Assembly (NCBI RefSeq): GCF_000716875.1
Contig: NZ_JNWQ01000077.1
Location: 1 to 32,161 of the forward strand
Origin: Streptomyces novaecaesareae
Lineage (GTDB): Bacteria; Actinomycetota; Actinomycetes; Streptomycetales; Streptomycetaceae
Reading direction: 5' to 3'
DNA: 32,161 nt
This document shows, piece after piece, positions 7,306 to 15,184 of this stretch. The position numbers and the translations under genes are program-made. The notes beneath the pieces were generated by a model. The model was not told where the DNA came from, ran no database searches, and saw only the letters and a list, made by a program, of their open reading frames with translations. How positions within the stretch are numbered: position 1 is the stretch's first letter; every line of letters begins with the position of its first letter.

Positions 7306-7313
7306 CGGCAGCC

Positions 7314-7904
7314 ATGGTCCCCGTACGACTCCGCGGCCCCCGGCTGGCCATCCGCGAGTACCACCACACCGAGGGCGACGTGGACGCGCTGCACACGCTG
7401 TTCGGCGACCCGCAGGTGACCCGCTACCTGCCCTTCGGGCCGTGCGACCGCGAGACCTGCGCCGACCAGATCGGGCTCTACCTGGAGGAGGCGATGGCCG
7501 AGGAGCGGGACACCTACCGGCTCGCCGTCACCAGGCTCGCCGACGCCGAGGACCCGCAGGACGCGACGCCGATCGCACACGCCTCGCTCACCCTCGGCGG
7601 CTTCCGCTCCGCGCACCTCGGCTACGTCCTGGTCCGCGAGGTCTGGGGCCGCGGCTACGCGGGCGAGATCGTCGGCCTGCTCTGCGACTTCGCCTTCCGC
7701 ACCCTGGACCTGCACCGGCTGGCCGCCCGGGTCGACGTGGACAACGCGGCCTCCGTCAGGGTGCTGACCCGGCTCGGGTTCCGGCTGGAGGGGCGGGTGC
7801 GGCACGACCGGTTCGAGGCGGGCGCCTGGTCGGACTCGTACCGCTACTCGCTGCTCGCCGACGAGTGGCCGGGCGCGGTGGCCGGCGGCGGGGAGGGGGG
7901 TTAA
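7314..7904 (+). CDS. GNAT family N-acetyltransferase (RimJ/RimL-like)
   Basis: 196 residues. The fold is that of RimJ/RimL-type acetyltransferases: an N-terminal RLAIREY strand region, FGDPQVTRYLPFGP near 30-43, acetyl-CoA loop WGRGYAGEIV (111-120), RLAARVDVDNAASVRVLTRLGFRLEG, and a closing aromatic strand SDSYRYSLL. These enzymes transfer acetyl groups to protein N-termini or small amines; the substrate is not predictable. The start is set by the leaderless promoter just upstream. The C-terminal tail is a short glycine run. Confidence 0.9.
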   Translation: MVPVRLRGPRLAIREYHHTEGDVDALHTLFGDPQVTRYLPFGPCDRETCADQIGLYLEEAMAEERDTYRLAVTRLADAEDPQDATPIAHASLTLGGFRSAHLGYVLVREVWGRGYAGEIVGLLCDFAFRTLDLHRLAARVDVDNAASVRVLTRLGFRLEGRVRHDRFEAGAWSDSYRYSLLADEWPGAVAGGGEGG

Positions 7905-8017
7905 CCCCACCCCCGATCCGCCAGGCCCCCGGATCCCCGCCGACCGGCGCTTCGACCAGACTGGACGACGTCAACGAACACGAACGACCGTCAGAACGAG
8001 GGGCCGGGGGCCGGGAC

Positions 8018-8761
8018 ATGAGCAGCAGCCGAAGCACGCAGGATCACGAGTGGGACGTCCTGGGCGGTTACGGCGACGAGCCCCGCCCCGCCGCCGGGGC
8101 CCACCGGACCGAGCAGCCGCCGCCGTTCTGGATCGCCCCGTTCTCCGGGCACTACTACCGCGAGATCGGCTACGTGCTCACCGGCCTGCCGGTGGCGATC
8201 GCCGGCTTCGCCGTCGCGATCACCCTGTTCTGCTTCGGCCTCGGCACCTTCGTGACCGCCCTCGGCCTGCCCGTGCTGGCCGGTCTGACCATCGCGGCCC
8301 GCGGCTTCGGCCGGCTGGAGCGGGCCCGGGTGCGCGGCATGCTGGCCCTGGACGTCCCCGGCCCGAAGCCGGTGCGCCAGGTCCGGCCGGGCAACTGGGG
8401 CGCGATCACCGCGCGGCTGGCGGACGGGTCGGGCTGGAAGGCGGCGCTGTACCAGGTGGTGATGTTCCCCTGGGCGATCTTCAGCTTCGCCATGACGCTG
8501 GTGTTCCTGCTGCTCGGCTGGTCGATGGCGCTCTACCCGGTCTACCACTGGGTCTTCCCGACCTACACCTCCTGGCGCGGGTACCTGGTGTTCGACTTCA
8601 CCGACAGCCACCACGTCCAGCACGTCTACTACATCGAGGGGACGTGGCAGATCGCCGGGTTCTCGCTGGCCGGGGTGCTGCTGGTGTTCCTCACCGCGCA
8701 GCTGGTCCGCGGCCTGACCAACGTCAACCGGGCTGCCGCCCAGGGCCTGCTCGGCGCCTGA
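8018..8761 (+). CDS. Stand-alone Sensor-domain membrane protein
   Basis: 247 residues from ATG 8018 with a GGGGGCCGGG-rich weak ribosome site. Two pairs of hydrophobic helices are visible: VLTGLPVAIAGFAVAITLFCFGLGTFVTALGLPVLAG (about 48-85) followed by RGFGRLERAR, and YQVVMFPWAIFSFAMTLVFLLLGWSMALYPVYHW (about 143-180), then a late helix near 213-232. This is the pattern of the Streptomyces putative-sensor domain (Pfam family Sensor), normally fused to a histidine kinase. Here no kinase domain follows: the gene ends in a short tail and a terminator. It could be a regulator of another kinase or a free-standing envelope sensor. Confidence 0.8.
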   Translation: MSSSRSTQDHEWDVLGGYGDEPRPAAGAHRTEQPPPFWIAPFSGHYYREIGYVLTGLPVAIAGFAVAITLFCFGLGTFVTALGLPVLAGLTIAARGFGRLERARVRGMLALDVPGPKPVRQVRPGNWGAITARLADGSGWKAALYQVVMFPWAIFSFAMTLVFLLLGWSMALYPVYHWVFPTYTSWRGYLVFDFTDSHHVQHVYYIEGTWQIAGFSLAGVLLVFLTAQLVRGLTNVNRAAAQGLLGA

Positions 8762-8808
8762 CACCCGATCCCGGCCCCGGCCCCCGATCCCGGCTCCGGC
8801 CTGGCCCC

Positions 8809-8839
8809 GCCCCGTCCGCGCTCCGGATGCGGACGGGGC
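8809..8839 (+). terminator. Terminator hairpin after the Sensor-domain gene
   Basis: An 11-bp stem, GCCCCGTCCGC paired with GCGGACGGGGC, closes a 9-nt loop 48 nt after the stop codon and 23 nt before the next start. Confidence 0.7.
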
Positions 8840-8861
8840 CGCTCCGTGTTCGGATGACCGG

Positions 8862-9605
8862 GTGGCCGCCCCCGGCATTCCCCCCGCACCCCCCGACGTC
8901 CTGGTCACCTCCCGTCCGCTCGACGAGTACTGCGCCCTGTTCGGCCTCACCCGGGCCCGGCTCGCCGCCCTGCCCGGGCCGCTGCTGGACTGCCCCGGCG
9001 GCGCGGCCGGCCTGGCCGCCGAGGCGCGGGAACTGGGCTGCCGGGTGATCGCCGCCGACCCGGCGTACGCGCTGCCGCCGCCCGTGGTCGCGGCCCGCGC
9101 CCGGGCCGCCCGGGCGGCGATGGCCGCCGCGATGGCCGCCCGCCCGCACCTCTACCCGTACCCGGCGCCCCGCCCCCACCGCGCCGAGCGCTACCTGCGC
9201 AGCTGGGACCGCGCCCGCCGGCTGTTCGCCGCCGACTCCGCCGCGCACCCGCAGCGGTACGTGGCCGCCGAGCTGCCCCGACTGCCCTTCGCGGACGGCG
9301 TCTTCGCCCTCACCCTGAGCGGCCACCTGCTCTTCGCCTACCCCGAACTGTTCGGCCCGGAGCGCCAGTTGGCCGCGCTGGCCGAGCTGGTCCGGGTCAC
9401 CTCCCCGGACGGCGAGGTCCGCGTCCAGCCGCTGTGCGACGGGTACGGCCGCCGCTGCGGCCACCTCGACCCGCTGCGGTACGCGCTCGGCGAGCGGCGG
9501 ATCGCCAGTGAGGTCCACCGTCTCCCCGTGGCCGAGGGCGGCCGCACCCACCGCGTCCTGGTGCTGCGGACCGCGGACCGCCGCGGTCGGGCGGAGGCCC
9601 GGTAG
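8862..9605 (+). CDS. SAM-dependent methyltransferase-like protein
   Basis: 247 residues from GTG 8862. Residues about 41-68, LLDCPGGAAGLAAEARELGCRVIAADPAY in part, fit the class I methyltransferase motif I (D-C-P-G-G-x-A), with an acidic residue at the end of the second strand. LPFADGVFALTLSGHLLFAY and LAALAELVRVTSPDGEVRVQPL fit the later strands (motifs post-I to III). A long Ala/Arg/Pro-rich helical insertion lies at about 75-130. No specific substrate motif is seen. Many streptomycetes carry this kind of orphan methyltransferase. No strong ribosome site precedes the GTG, so the exact start is uncertain. Confidence 0.75.
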   Translation: MAAPGIPPAPPDVLVTSRPLDEYCALFGLTRARLAALPGPLLDCPGGAAGLAAEARELGCRVIAADPAYALPPPVVAARARAARAAMAAAMAARPHLYPYPAPRPHRAERYLRSWDRARRLFAADSAAHPQRYVAAELPRLPFADGVFALTLSGHLLFAYPELFGPERQLAALAELVRVTSPDGEVRVQPLCDGYGRRCGHLDPLRYALGERRIASEVHRLPVAEGGRTHRVLVLRTADRRGRAEAR

Positions 9606-9619
9606 CCGCCGCGATGTAA

Positions 9620-9648
9620 TGGTCACTGGCGCCTAGTACTCATATACT
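9620..9648 (+). promoter_or_regulatory. Leaderless promoter (TGGTCA-N17-TATACT)
   Basis: A near-consensus -10 TATACT (9643-9648) ends 7 nt before ATG 9656, with -35-like TGGTCA at 9620-9625. No ribosome site is present. The neighbourhood repeats TACTC twice (AGTACTC and ATACTC). Confidence 0.65.
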
Positions 9649-9655
9649 CGCCCGC

Positions 9656-10099
9656 ATGACCGAGACGACGATCCGGCGTGCCGAAGCGGTCGACGCCGAC
9701 CGGCTCACCGACCTGATCCAGGCCTCCGGCGCCTACCGGGGCGCGTACTTCGCGATGATCGACGGCTACCGGGTGACGCCCGACTACCTCGCCCGGCACG
9801 AGGTGCGGATGGCCGTGAACGCCGACGACCGGCCGCTCGGCTTCTACGCGCTGATCCGCGAACCGGCCGAGCTGGACCTGATGTTCGTCGCCGACGAAGC
9901 CCAGGGACTGGGCCTGGGGCGGCTGCTGATCGCGGACATGCTCGACCGCGCCCGGGAGGCCGGGATCGCCGCCGTCAAGGTCGTGTCGCACCCGCCCGCC
10001 GAGCAGTTCTACCTGCGGATGGGCGCCCGGCGCACCGGCACCCGGCCGCCGCAGCCCAAGACCCCCTGGGAACAGCCCGAACTGCGCTTCACCGTCTGA
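9656..10099 (+). CDS. GNAT family N-acetyltransferase
   Basis: 147 residues, a minimal GNAT domain. The acetyl-CoA pyrophosphate loop is QGLGLGRLL (83-91), preceded by the beta4 strand AELDLMFVADEA, and followed by VVSHPPAEQFYLRMGARRTG, the usual helix 4 to beta6 stretch. It is transcribed alone from a leaderless promoter and ends just before a convergent gene, with only 16 nt between stops. Substrate is unknown. Confidence 0.9.
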   Translation: MTETTIRRAEAVDADRLTDLIQASGAYRGAYFAMIDGYRVTPDYLARHEVRMAVNADDRPLGFYALIREPAELDLMFVADEAQGLGLGRLLIADMLDRAREAGIAAVKVVSHPPAEQFYLRMGARRTGTRPPQPKTPWEQPELRFTV

Positions 10100-10115
10100 C
10101 CGGCGAAGGCCGGAC

Positions 10116-11231
10116 CTAGGAGCCGCTCCCAGCCGGCGAGGCCGACGACGCTGACGTTCCCGGCGACGTCGGCGCGGGTGCCGGGACGAAGGCCACCGCC
10201 TGCAGCCGGGACAGGATCTTCTCCGCCAGCCAACTGCGGTCCGACCCGTACGGAATGCCCTGCGGGTCGACCAGCTGCGCCGTCACCGCGTCCCGCAGCC
10301 GCTGCGCATCGGCGGCGGGCAGTCGGGAGAGCAGCCCCCGGGCGGCCAGCAGGGCGTGGTACTGCTCGAAGCCCGAGCGCGGGTGCAGGATCGCGTCCAG
10401 CACGCTCTCCAGGTCCGCCAGCGTCGGATCGCCCTGCATCAGCGCGAGCGCCTGGATCCGCCGCCCCTCGGAGCCGTCCGTGAACAGCGCCCGCACCTGG
10501 TCGGCGGTCAGCGCCGAGCGCTTCGCGGTCGAGCGGACCTCGGCCACCACGGTCTCCGGGCCGGACGGCGAACCGGAGGAGGGCGGCAACTGCGCGGCCA
10601 GCGCGGCGGGGTGATCGGCGCTGCCGCCCAGCAGCCCGAGCTGCTGCATGGCGCGGACCCGCAGGTCGTCCGCGCCCACCTTGTCCCCGTGCCGGTCGCG
10701 GTCCTGCCCGGCGAGGAAGAGGTCCAGTGCCTGGTCGGCGTCGTTGAGCGCCCTCGGCAGCGCGAGCCTGGTCACCAGCCAGCCCGCCAGGAATCCGAAG
10801 ACCAGGAAGTACAGCACCAGCGCCGCCGCGAACGGCACCGCGGCGTCACCCCCGCCGAGCACGGGCGCCAGCGCCGACCCGAGGTCGTGCAGCCGCTCGC
10901 CGAGCGAGCCGAGCTGGGTCAGCCCGACACCCAGCAGCACCTTGGTCAGCCAGTCCGAGACCTGCTCCAGATTGGTGTTCGGCGCGTACGAGCCCTGCGG
11001 CTCGCCCGAGCCGCCGCGCACCCGCGGCACCCCGAACAGGAAGCCGAGCCCGCCGCCGAGCACCGCCGAGGCCCCGGCCACCACCAGGCCGCCGCCCAGC
11101 GCCTGCCAGACCTGATCCCGGCCGAGCGAGAACAGCAGCAGCCCGGTCAGCCCCGTTCCGGCCAGTGTTCCGGCGGCACCCCGCTGCGCCGTCCGCAGCG
11201 TCGACCCGCCCGGCCGTCGCACCTTCGCCAT
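10116..11231 (-). CDS. Uncharacterised membrane protein of the FLFGVPR type
   Basis: 371 residues. The first 155 residues hold hydrophobic segments at about 22-36, 47-68 and 133-155. Between them are two conserved-looking signatures: GLGFLFGVPR (about 61-70) and NTNLEQVSDWLTKVLLGVGLTQLG (about 85-108, split here only for description). I recall the same pair (GFLFGIPR plus NTNLEQISDWLTK) in widespread uncharacterised proteins, some with signalling or conflict-related C-terminal domains. The C-terminal half is helical, with HEAT-like pairs (GRRIQALALMQGDPTLADLESVLDAIL region), and ends in a Ser/Ala/Pro tail. ATG 11231 has a GGGGGTAGG ribosome site. Function is not known. Confidence 0.8.
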   Translation of the reverse strand: MAKVRRPGGSTLRTAQRGAAGTLAGTGLTGLLLFSLGRDQVWQALGGGLVVAGASAVLGGGLGFLFGVPRVRGGSGEPQGSYAPNTNLEQVSDWLTKVLLGVGLTQLGSLGERLHDLGSALAPVLGGGDAAVPFAAALVLYFLVFGFLAGWLVTRLALPRALNDADQALDLFLAGQDRDRHGDKVGADDLRVRAMQQLGLLGGSADHPAALAAQLPPSSGSPSGPETVVAEVRSTAKRSALTADQVRALFTDGSEGRRIQALALMQGDPTLADLESVLDAILHPRSGFEQYHALLAARGLLSRLPAADAQRLRDAVTAQLVDPQGIPYGSDRSWLAEKILSRLQAVAFVPAPAPTSPGTSASSASPAGSGS

Positions 11232-11668
11232 CGCCTACCCCCTGTGCCCGCGCCGCTCCGCTCCGGAACCCCGCGCAGACTCTAGCGCCGGGGCCCCACC
11301 ACGGAAACGCCCCGGGCCCGCCCCGGCTACGACGCGGGGGCCCGACTGCGACACGGCGAGAGAGGGGGAGAGACGCAGACGGCCCGCAGGCTGCTCCTCC
11401 GCGCCGGCCCGTGCACTGGCCAGGCGCCGAGGCACCGGGGATGTACCGGTGAGCCTGCGGGCCGGGTGACTGCTGTGGATTTCGCCTGCCGGAGGCCAGG
11501 GGCCTCACCCTGCGCAGGCAGGGGCGGCTCTAGCGAGCAGCCACCTCACGCATCCTGATGGAACTCAATTCAGGATCACCTCCTTTCAGTGTGCCGCCAC
11601 TGTAGGCAGCCCACCGAGGGGAGGGCAACGGATTATTCGCGGCCCCCGTCGGAGGCCGGCGCCGTCGC
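11232..11668. other. Leader region of the FLFGVPR gene: GC-rich, structured
   Basis: No convincing long gene. On the minus strand it holds a very strong ribosome site and a mini-ORF (11530-11586). Next comes a cluster of short stems around 11480-11530, including GAGGCC-agg-GGCCTC and the palindrome CCTGCGCAGG, and then about 250 nt of unremarkable GC-rich sequence up to the start at 11231. A long 5' leader with attenuation is one reading. Confidence 0.4.
11530..11586 (-). promoter_or_regulatory. Maximal Shine-Dalgarno with candidate leader peptide
   Basis: AAAGGAGGTGATCC (11586-11573, minus strand) is complementary to the last 14 nt of the 16S rRNA tail. Ten nt after the AGGAGG core is TTG 11568, which opens a 12-residue frame (SSIRMREVAAR after the start) ending in TAG at 11530. 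An ATG at 11553 in the same frame would give MREVAAR. ATCCTGA and TCAGGAT flank the TTG as a 7-bp inverted repeat that could fold over the start. The element lies about 300 nt upstream of the FLFGVPR start codon. Confidence 0.4.
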
Positions 11669-12472
11669 TCAGGCGGTCTTGAACTGGTCCTTGAACTTGG
11701 TGAAGTCGATCGTGTTGTCGGCCGACGGGACCTGGATGGTCAGCGGCTTGTCGAAGTCGGAGAAGTCGATCTGGCCGTTGCCGTCCTTGGCGCCGGTGTG
11801 CTCGATCCGGACGGGGTAGGGCTTGCCCTCGGTGGCGACGCTGATGGTCGAGACCTCGCCCTTGTCGTCGGTGGCCTTGAGGCTGAAGGTCTTCACGCCG
11901 TTGACGTTGCCGGCGGAGCCCTTCTCGACCTTGCTGCTCTTGTTGTCGTCCTCGGTGATCTTCTTGCTGAACTCGGCGAGGTTGCAGACGCTGGTGAGCG
12001 AGCTCATCGACGGGTCGCTCTCGAAGCCGGTCAGGTAGCGGCCCTTGAAGAGCTCGGCGGCCTTGGCACCGTTCGGGCCGCCCATGTTGGTCCAGAACTC
12101 CTTGTCCGGCTTGACGTACGAGGTCTTGCCGTCGCGGATGATCTCGAAGCTGCCCATGCCCGGCATCGACATGGTGCCGGTGCACTGGCTCTTGTTGTCC
12201 AGAGCCAGGTTCATCTCCATCTTGCCTTCGTCGCTGACGATGGCGCCGACCAGCTTGAGGGCGGTGGCGCTCGCCAGGGCGTCCTTGGCCTGCTTCTCGA
12301 TGTCCTGGGCGCTGAGCTTGTCGGTGTCGAGCTTCTGGGTGGCGGCGGCCGTCTTGCCGCCGTCGGCCTTCGCGTCGCTCTTGCCGTCGCCCTTGTTGTC
12401 GCCGCAAGCGGCGGTGCCGGCTGCCAGGACGAGGCAGATCGCGGCGGTGCTGACCAGGCGCTTCGAGAGCAT
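11669..12472 (-). CDS. Secreted lipoprotein, LppX/LprG-like in outline
   Basis: 267 residues from ATG 12472, which puts a classic lipoprotein signal at the N-terminus: MLSKRLVSTAAICLVLAAGTAAC, with the lipobox cysteine at about residue 23 (an upstream ATG at 12532 would add 20 residues with no signal character). A low-complexity Asp/Lys/Gly linker follows. The mature domain (from about 45) has repeated beta-strand patterns with SATALKLVGAIV, GTMSMPGMGSFEIIRDGKTSYVKPD and KTFSLKATDDKGEVSTISVATEGKPYP, typical of the LppX/LolA-like half-barrel lipoproteins of actinobacteria. An AGGAAG ribosome site lies upstream. Function unknown; lipid or glycolipid handling is the family guess. Confidence 0.85.
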   Translation of the reverse strand: MLSKRLVSTAAICLVLAAGTAACGDNKGDGKSDAKADGGKTAAATQKLDTDKLSAQDIEKQAKDALASATALKLVGAIVSDEGKMEMNLALDNKSQCTGTMSMPGMGSFEIIRDGKTSYVKPDKEFWTNMGGPNGAKAAELFKGRYLTGFESDPSMSSLTSVCNLAEFSKKITEDDNKSSKVEKGSAGNVNGVKTFSLKATDDKGEVSTISVATEGKPYPVRIEHTGAKDGNGQIDFSDFDKPLTIQVPSADNTIDFTKFKDQFKTA

Positions 12473-12518
12473 GTGGTGCTTCCTGTCCCGGGGGTGGCCC
12501 GAGCCTCCCCCCCAATCG

Positions 12519-12554
12519 GATGAATTTTTCATCAGTATGGGTCAGGCGTCTGAC
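12519..12554. promoter_or_regulatory. Two short inverted repeats upstream of the lipoprotein gene
   Basis: GATGAA-ttt-TTCATC (12519-12533) and GTCAG-gcgt-CTGAC (12541-12554) lie in an AT-richer patch 47-82 nt before the start codon. CATACT between them on the minus strand could serve as a -10. They are candidates for promoter and operator. Confidence 0.35.
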
Positions 12555-12624
12555 GGCGGATCTTCGATTCGGTCGCCGTTACAGCTTCGTGGCAGGACCG
12601 TGCTCTTCCCCGTACCCGGGAACG

Positions 12625-12660
12625 CGAAAGGCCCGGAGGACGGATCCTCCGGGCCTTTCG
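12625..12660 (-). terminator. Terminator of the initiator tRNA gene
   Basis: A 16-bp perfect stem (core AAAGGCCCGGAGGA with TCCTCCGGGCCTTT) with a 4-nt loop, 12 nt after the mature tRNA end on the minus strand. It ends in TTTCGC rather than a long T run. Confidence 0.85.
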
Positions 12661-12671
12661 GTGCTACTGAG

Positions 12672-12745
12672 TAGCGGGGACAGGATTTGAACCTGCGACC
12701 TCTGGGTTATGAGCCCAGCGAGCTACCGAGCTGCTCCACCCCGCG
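12672..12745 (-). tRNA. Initiator tRNA-Met (CAT anticodon)
   Basis: 74 nt on the minus strand. It has a 6-bp acceptor (GCGGGG/CCCCGC) with an unpaired C1 opposite U72, the mark of an initiator. The D arm is AGCTCGGTAGCTCGC-like with GG, the anticodon stem has the three consecutive G-C pairs GGG/CCC around CTCATAA, and the T loop is TTCAAAT. CCA is not encoded. It lies downstream of the PrsW-like gene and has its own terminator. Confidence 0.97.
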
Positions 12746-12817
12746 TCGGTAAACACAACAATACGTGGAAGTCACCGAGATGGGAAATCGGTTCTCCGGC
12801 GGCCCCCGCCGGCGGCT

Positions 12818-14182
12818 TCAGGCCGCGCCCGGGCGGTGCCCGGCGGGCCGCCGCCCGCCCCGCGCCGCGTACCGGGCCGAGCGGGTCCTGGCCCAGGCCG
12901 CGAAGCAGACCAGCGCGACGAAGCAGGGCACCATCAGCGCCCCGTACACCACCAGGAAGCCGTGCGTGCCGAGGTCGGCGGCGGCGTTCCAGGTGCCGTG
13001 CAGCACCATCGCGAGCAGCAGCCCGGTCGGCGCGGCCAGCCGGGCGAGCCAGCGCCGCCCGGTGGTGAGGGTGACGGCCAGGCCGATCCCGGTGAGCGCG
13101 GTGAACAGCGGGTGGGCGAAGGGGGAGAGCAGGGCGCGCAGCACGAAGGTCTGCACGGTGCTGTCGAAGTCGCGCAGGCTGGGCGGATCGCCGAGGCCGA
13201 TGCTGTCCAGCCGCTGCCGCTGGTCGCTGGTGAAGGCCCGGCCCAGGTAGAGGGCGTTCTCGACGAAGGCGAAGCCACAGGCGGTCATCCCGCCGAGGAC
13301 GACCCCGGCGGTCAGGGTGCGCGGCCGGGAGCGGCGGTGCGGCGCGCCGCCGGTGGGCGGGGCCGGGCAGAGGTAGGGCAGCGGCCGCAGGTACGGGCGC
13401 AGCCGCAGTCGGCCCCGGGCGTGCGGCCCGGCCGGGCGGCGCCGGCACGGGCGGGGGCGCTGGGGCGCGGGCGACCGGCGCAGCAGCGGCGCGCAGGGGC
13501 GCCCGGTGCGGCGGCCGTGGCAGCGCAGCCGCTGGCCGAGCGGCAGCAGCAGCACCAGCAGGGCGGTGGCCTTGGCGCTCTCCTCGATCACCGGGGTGGC
13601 GATGCCGGCGCCGAGCAGCCGCCCGAGCGAGCCCTGGTGCCTGGTCAGGTAGCTGGCCGTCCAGTTGTTGGCCAGGATGGCGACGGTGGTCGCGGCGCAG
13701 GCGCCCCAGCCGAGGCAGAACACGGTGTGTCGCAGCGGCACCCGGGCGGTGAGGTTGAGCCAGGCGAGCCCGCCGAGCACGAACGGGAGCGGCACCATCG
13801 CCAGGCCCAGGCCGACCAGCAGGCCGGCGGTGCCGGTCTGCCGCTGGACGAGGTGCAGGATCAGCACCCCGCAGCCGATCAGGGTCAGGACGGCGGTCGC
13901 GGTGACCGAGGAGAGCGCCACCGAGCGGCTGCGGCCCGACGGCGTCCCGGGCGCGAGGGGCGTCCCGGGCACGGCGGTCGCGGCGGCGGAGGCCGGTGCG
14001 GCGTTCCCGGCGGGCGGTGCGGCGCCGCCCGGCCGGGACAGCAGGCGGTGGGCCCGGCGCCTCCGGGGCCCCGGGATGGTCCGGGTGTCACCGGTGCGCG
14101 GGGCCGTCTCAGGTGCGTCGGCGGCGGCCTGAACGGTCCCCCGAACGGTCGGCCGGGGCCCGCCGCCGGACGGGCTGCCCAT
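12818..14182 (-). CDS. PrsW family intramembrane metalloprotease
   Basis: 454 residues. The first ~85 are Pro/Ala/Arg-rich and cytoplasmic. Helices begin near 92. The family motifs are present in order: EESAK (200-204), GFAFVEN (303-309), FAHPLFTALTGIG (His357) and HGTWNA (His395), supplying the glutamates and histidines of the predicted metal site. PrsW proteins cleave membrane anti-sigma factors in Bacillus; actinobacterial members are mostly unstudied. Between motifs one and two there is an Arg/Pro-rich insertion of about 70 residues (218-288) that is unlikely to be a membrane segment and probably forms a cytoplasmic loop. No anti-sigma gene is adjacent. Confidence 0.9.
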   Translation of the reverse strand: MGSPSGGGPRPTVRGTVQAAADAPETAPRTGDTRTIPGPRRRRAHRLLSRPGGAAPPAGNAAPASAAATAVPGTPLAPGTPSGRSRSVALSSVTATAVLTLIGCGVLILHLVQRQTGTAGLLVGLGLAMVPLPFVLGGLAWLNLTARVPLRHTVFCLGWGACAATTVAILANNWTASYLTRHQGSLGRLLGAGIATPVIEESAKATALLVLLLPLGQRLRCHGRRTGRPCAPLLRRSPAPQRPRPCRRRPAGPHARGRLRLRPYLRPLPYLCPAPPTGGAPHRRSRPRTLTAGVVLGGMTACGFAFVENALYLGRAFTSDQRQRLDSIGLGDPPSLRDFDSTVQTFVLRALLSPFAHPLFTALTGIGLAVTLTTGRRWLARLAAPTGLLLAMVLHGTWNAAADLGTHGFLVVYGALMVPCFVALVCFAAWARTRSARYAARGGRRPAGHRPGAA

Positions 14183-14298
14183 GCGGCACAGGGTAGGCCA
14201 CGGGGGTCGCCCGCCGGGAGGACTCGGGACGAATCGTCCGTCCGCGGCCCGCCCGTGCGGTCAGTGCGCGGCCGCCCGTTCGAAGGGCTGACGGCAGG

Positions 14299-15129
14299 TC
14301 AGCGGCGGCGGAACAGCAGGTCGTGGACGACGTGGCCCTTGGCGATCCCGGCCCGTTCGAACTTGGTGACCGGCCGCCAGCCGGGGCGCGGCGCGTAGCC
14401 GGGGATGCTGCCGTCCGGGTGGTCCGCGGGCTCCAGCCAGCCGGTCCCGTCGCCCTCGGGGTGCAGGTTCTCCAGCTCCGGCGAGGCGGACAGCACCTCC
14501 AGCATCTGCTCCGCGTACGGCTCCCAGTCGGTGGCGCAGTGCACCAGGGCGCCGGGGGCGAGCCGGGGCAGCACCAGGTCGAGGAAGGACGGCTGGACCA
14601 GCCGGCGCTTGTGGTGCTTGGGCTTGGGCCACGGGTCGGCGAAGTAGACCCGGAGGCCGGCCAGCGAGGCGTCCTGGAGCATGTCGCGCAGCAGGATCAC
14701 CGCGTCCCCGGCGGCCGTCCGGACGTTCGCGGAGCCATCGCGCTCCAGCAGGCCGAGCAGGTTGCCGTGGCCGGGGGTGTGCACGTCGGCGGCGAGGATG
14801 CCCATGGCCGGGTCGGCGGCGGCCATCGCGGCCGTGGTCTCGCCCATGCCGAAGCCGATCTCCAGCGTCACCGGCAGCCCGTCGAACAGCTCCCGCAGGT
14901 CCAGCGGAGTGCCGTCGATGGGTATGCCGTACGTCTCCCAGCTGCGGTCCAGGGCGCTCGCCTGGGCGTTGGTCATCCGGCCCCGGCGCGGCTGGAAGCT
15001 GCGGATGCGACGCTCGCGGTGCTGGGCCTCGGTGGCCTTGTGCGGGTACATCGGCGCGGGGTAGGCGGCCGGCGCGGCGGACAGCCGGGCGGACGGCGAG
15101 GGCTGGGGGATCGGGGCGGTGGCAGTCAC
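14299..15129 (-). CDS. trmB: tRNA (guanine-N7)-methyltransferase TrmB
   Basis: 276 residues from GTG 15129. It methylates N7 of G46 in the variable loop of tRNAs using SAM. Diagnostic motifs: EIGFGMGETTAAMA (about 90-103), the acidic AADVHTPG, the substrate-site FADPWPKPKHHKRRLVQPSF (about 163-182), and a late TKFERAG. The first ~28 residues are Pro/Ala-rich and unlike the family core, so an internal ATG at 15051 (MYPHKATEAQHRERR) is an alternative start. It lies 55 nt downstream of lhgO on the same strand and 116 nt before the PrsW-like gene. Confidence 0.95.
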   Translation of the reverse strand: MTATAPIPQPSPSARLSAAPAAYPAPMYPHKATEAQHRERRIRSFQPRRGRMTNAQASALDRSWETYGIPIDGTPLDLRELFDGLPVTLEIGFGMGETTAAMAAADPAMGILAADVHTPGHGNLLGLLERDGSANVRTAAGDAVILLRDMLQDASLAGLRVYFADPWPKPKHHKRRLVQPSFLDLVLPRLAPGALVHCATDWEPYAEQMLEVLSASPELENLHPEGDGTGWLEPADHPDGSIPGYAPRPGWRPVTKFERAGIAKGHVVHDLLFRRR

Positions 15130-15184
15130 AATCCCCCGAGTCTACGGGGCCGCCCGGGGCGCCCGTCGGGGTGTGTGATGCGGC

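Noticed and set aside
11573..11587. A fragment of a 16S rRNA gene (tail sequence on the plus strand)
   Set aside because: Only about 15 nt match, with no upstream helix 45 sequence; a strong Shine-Dalgarno on the minus strand explains it better.
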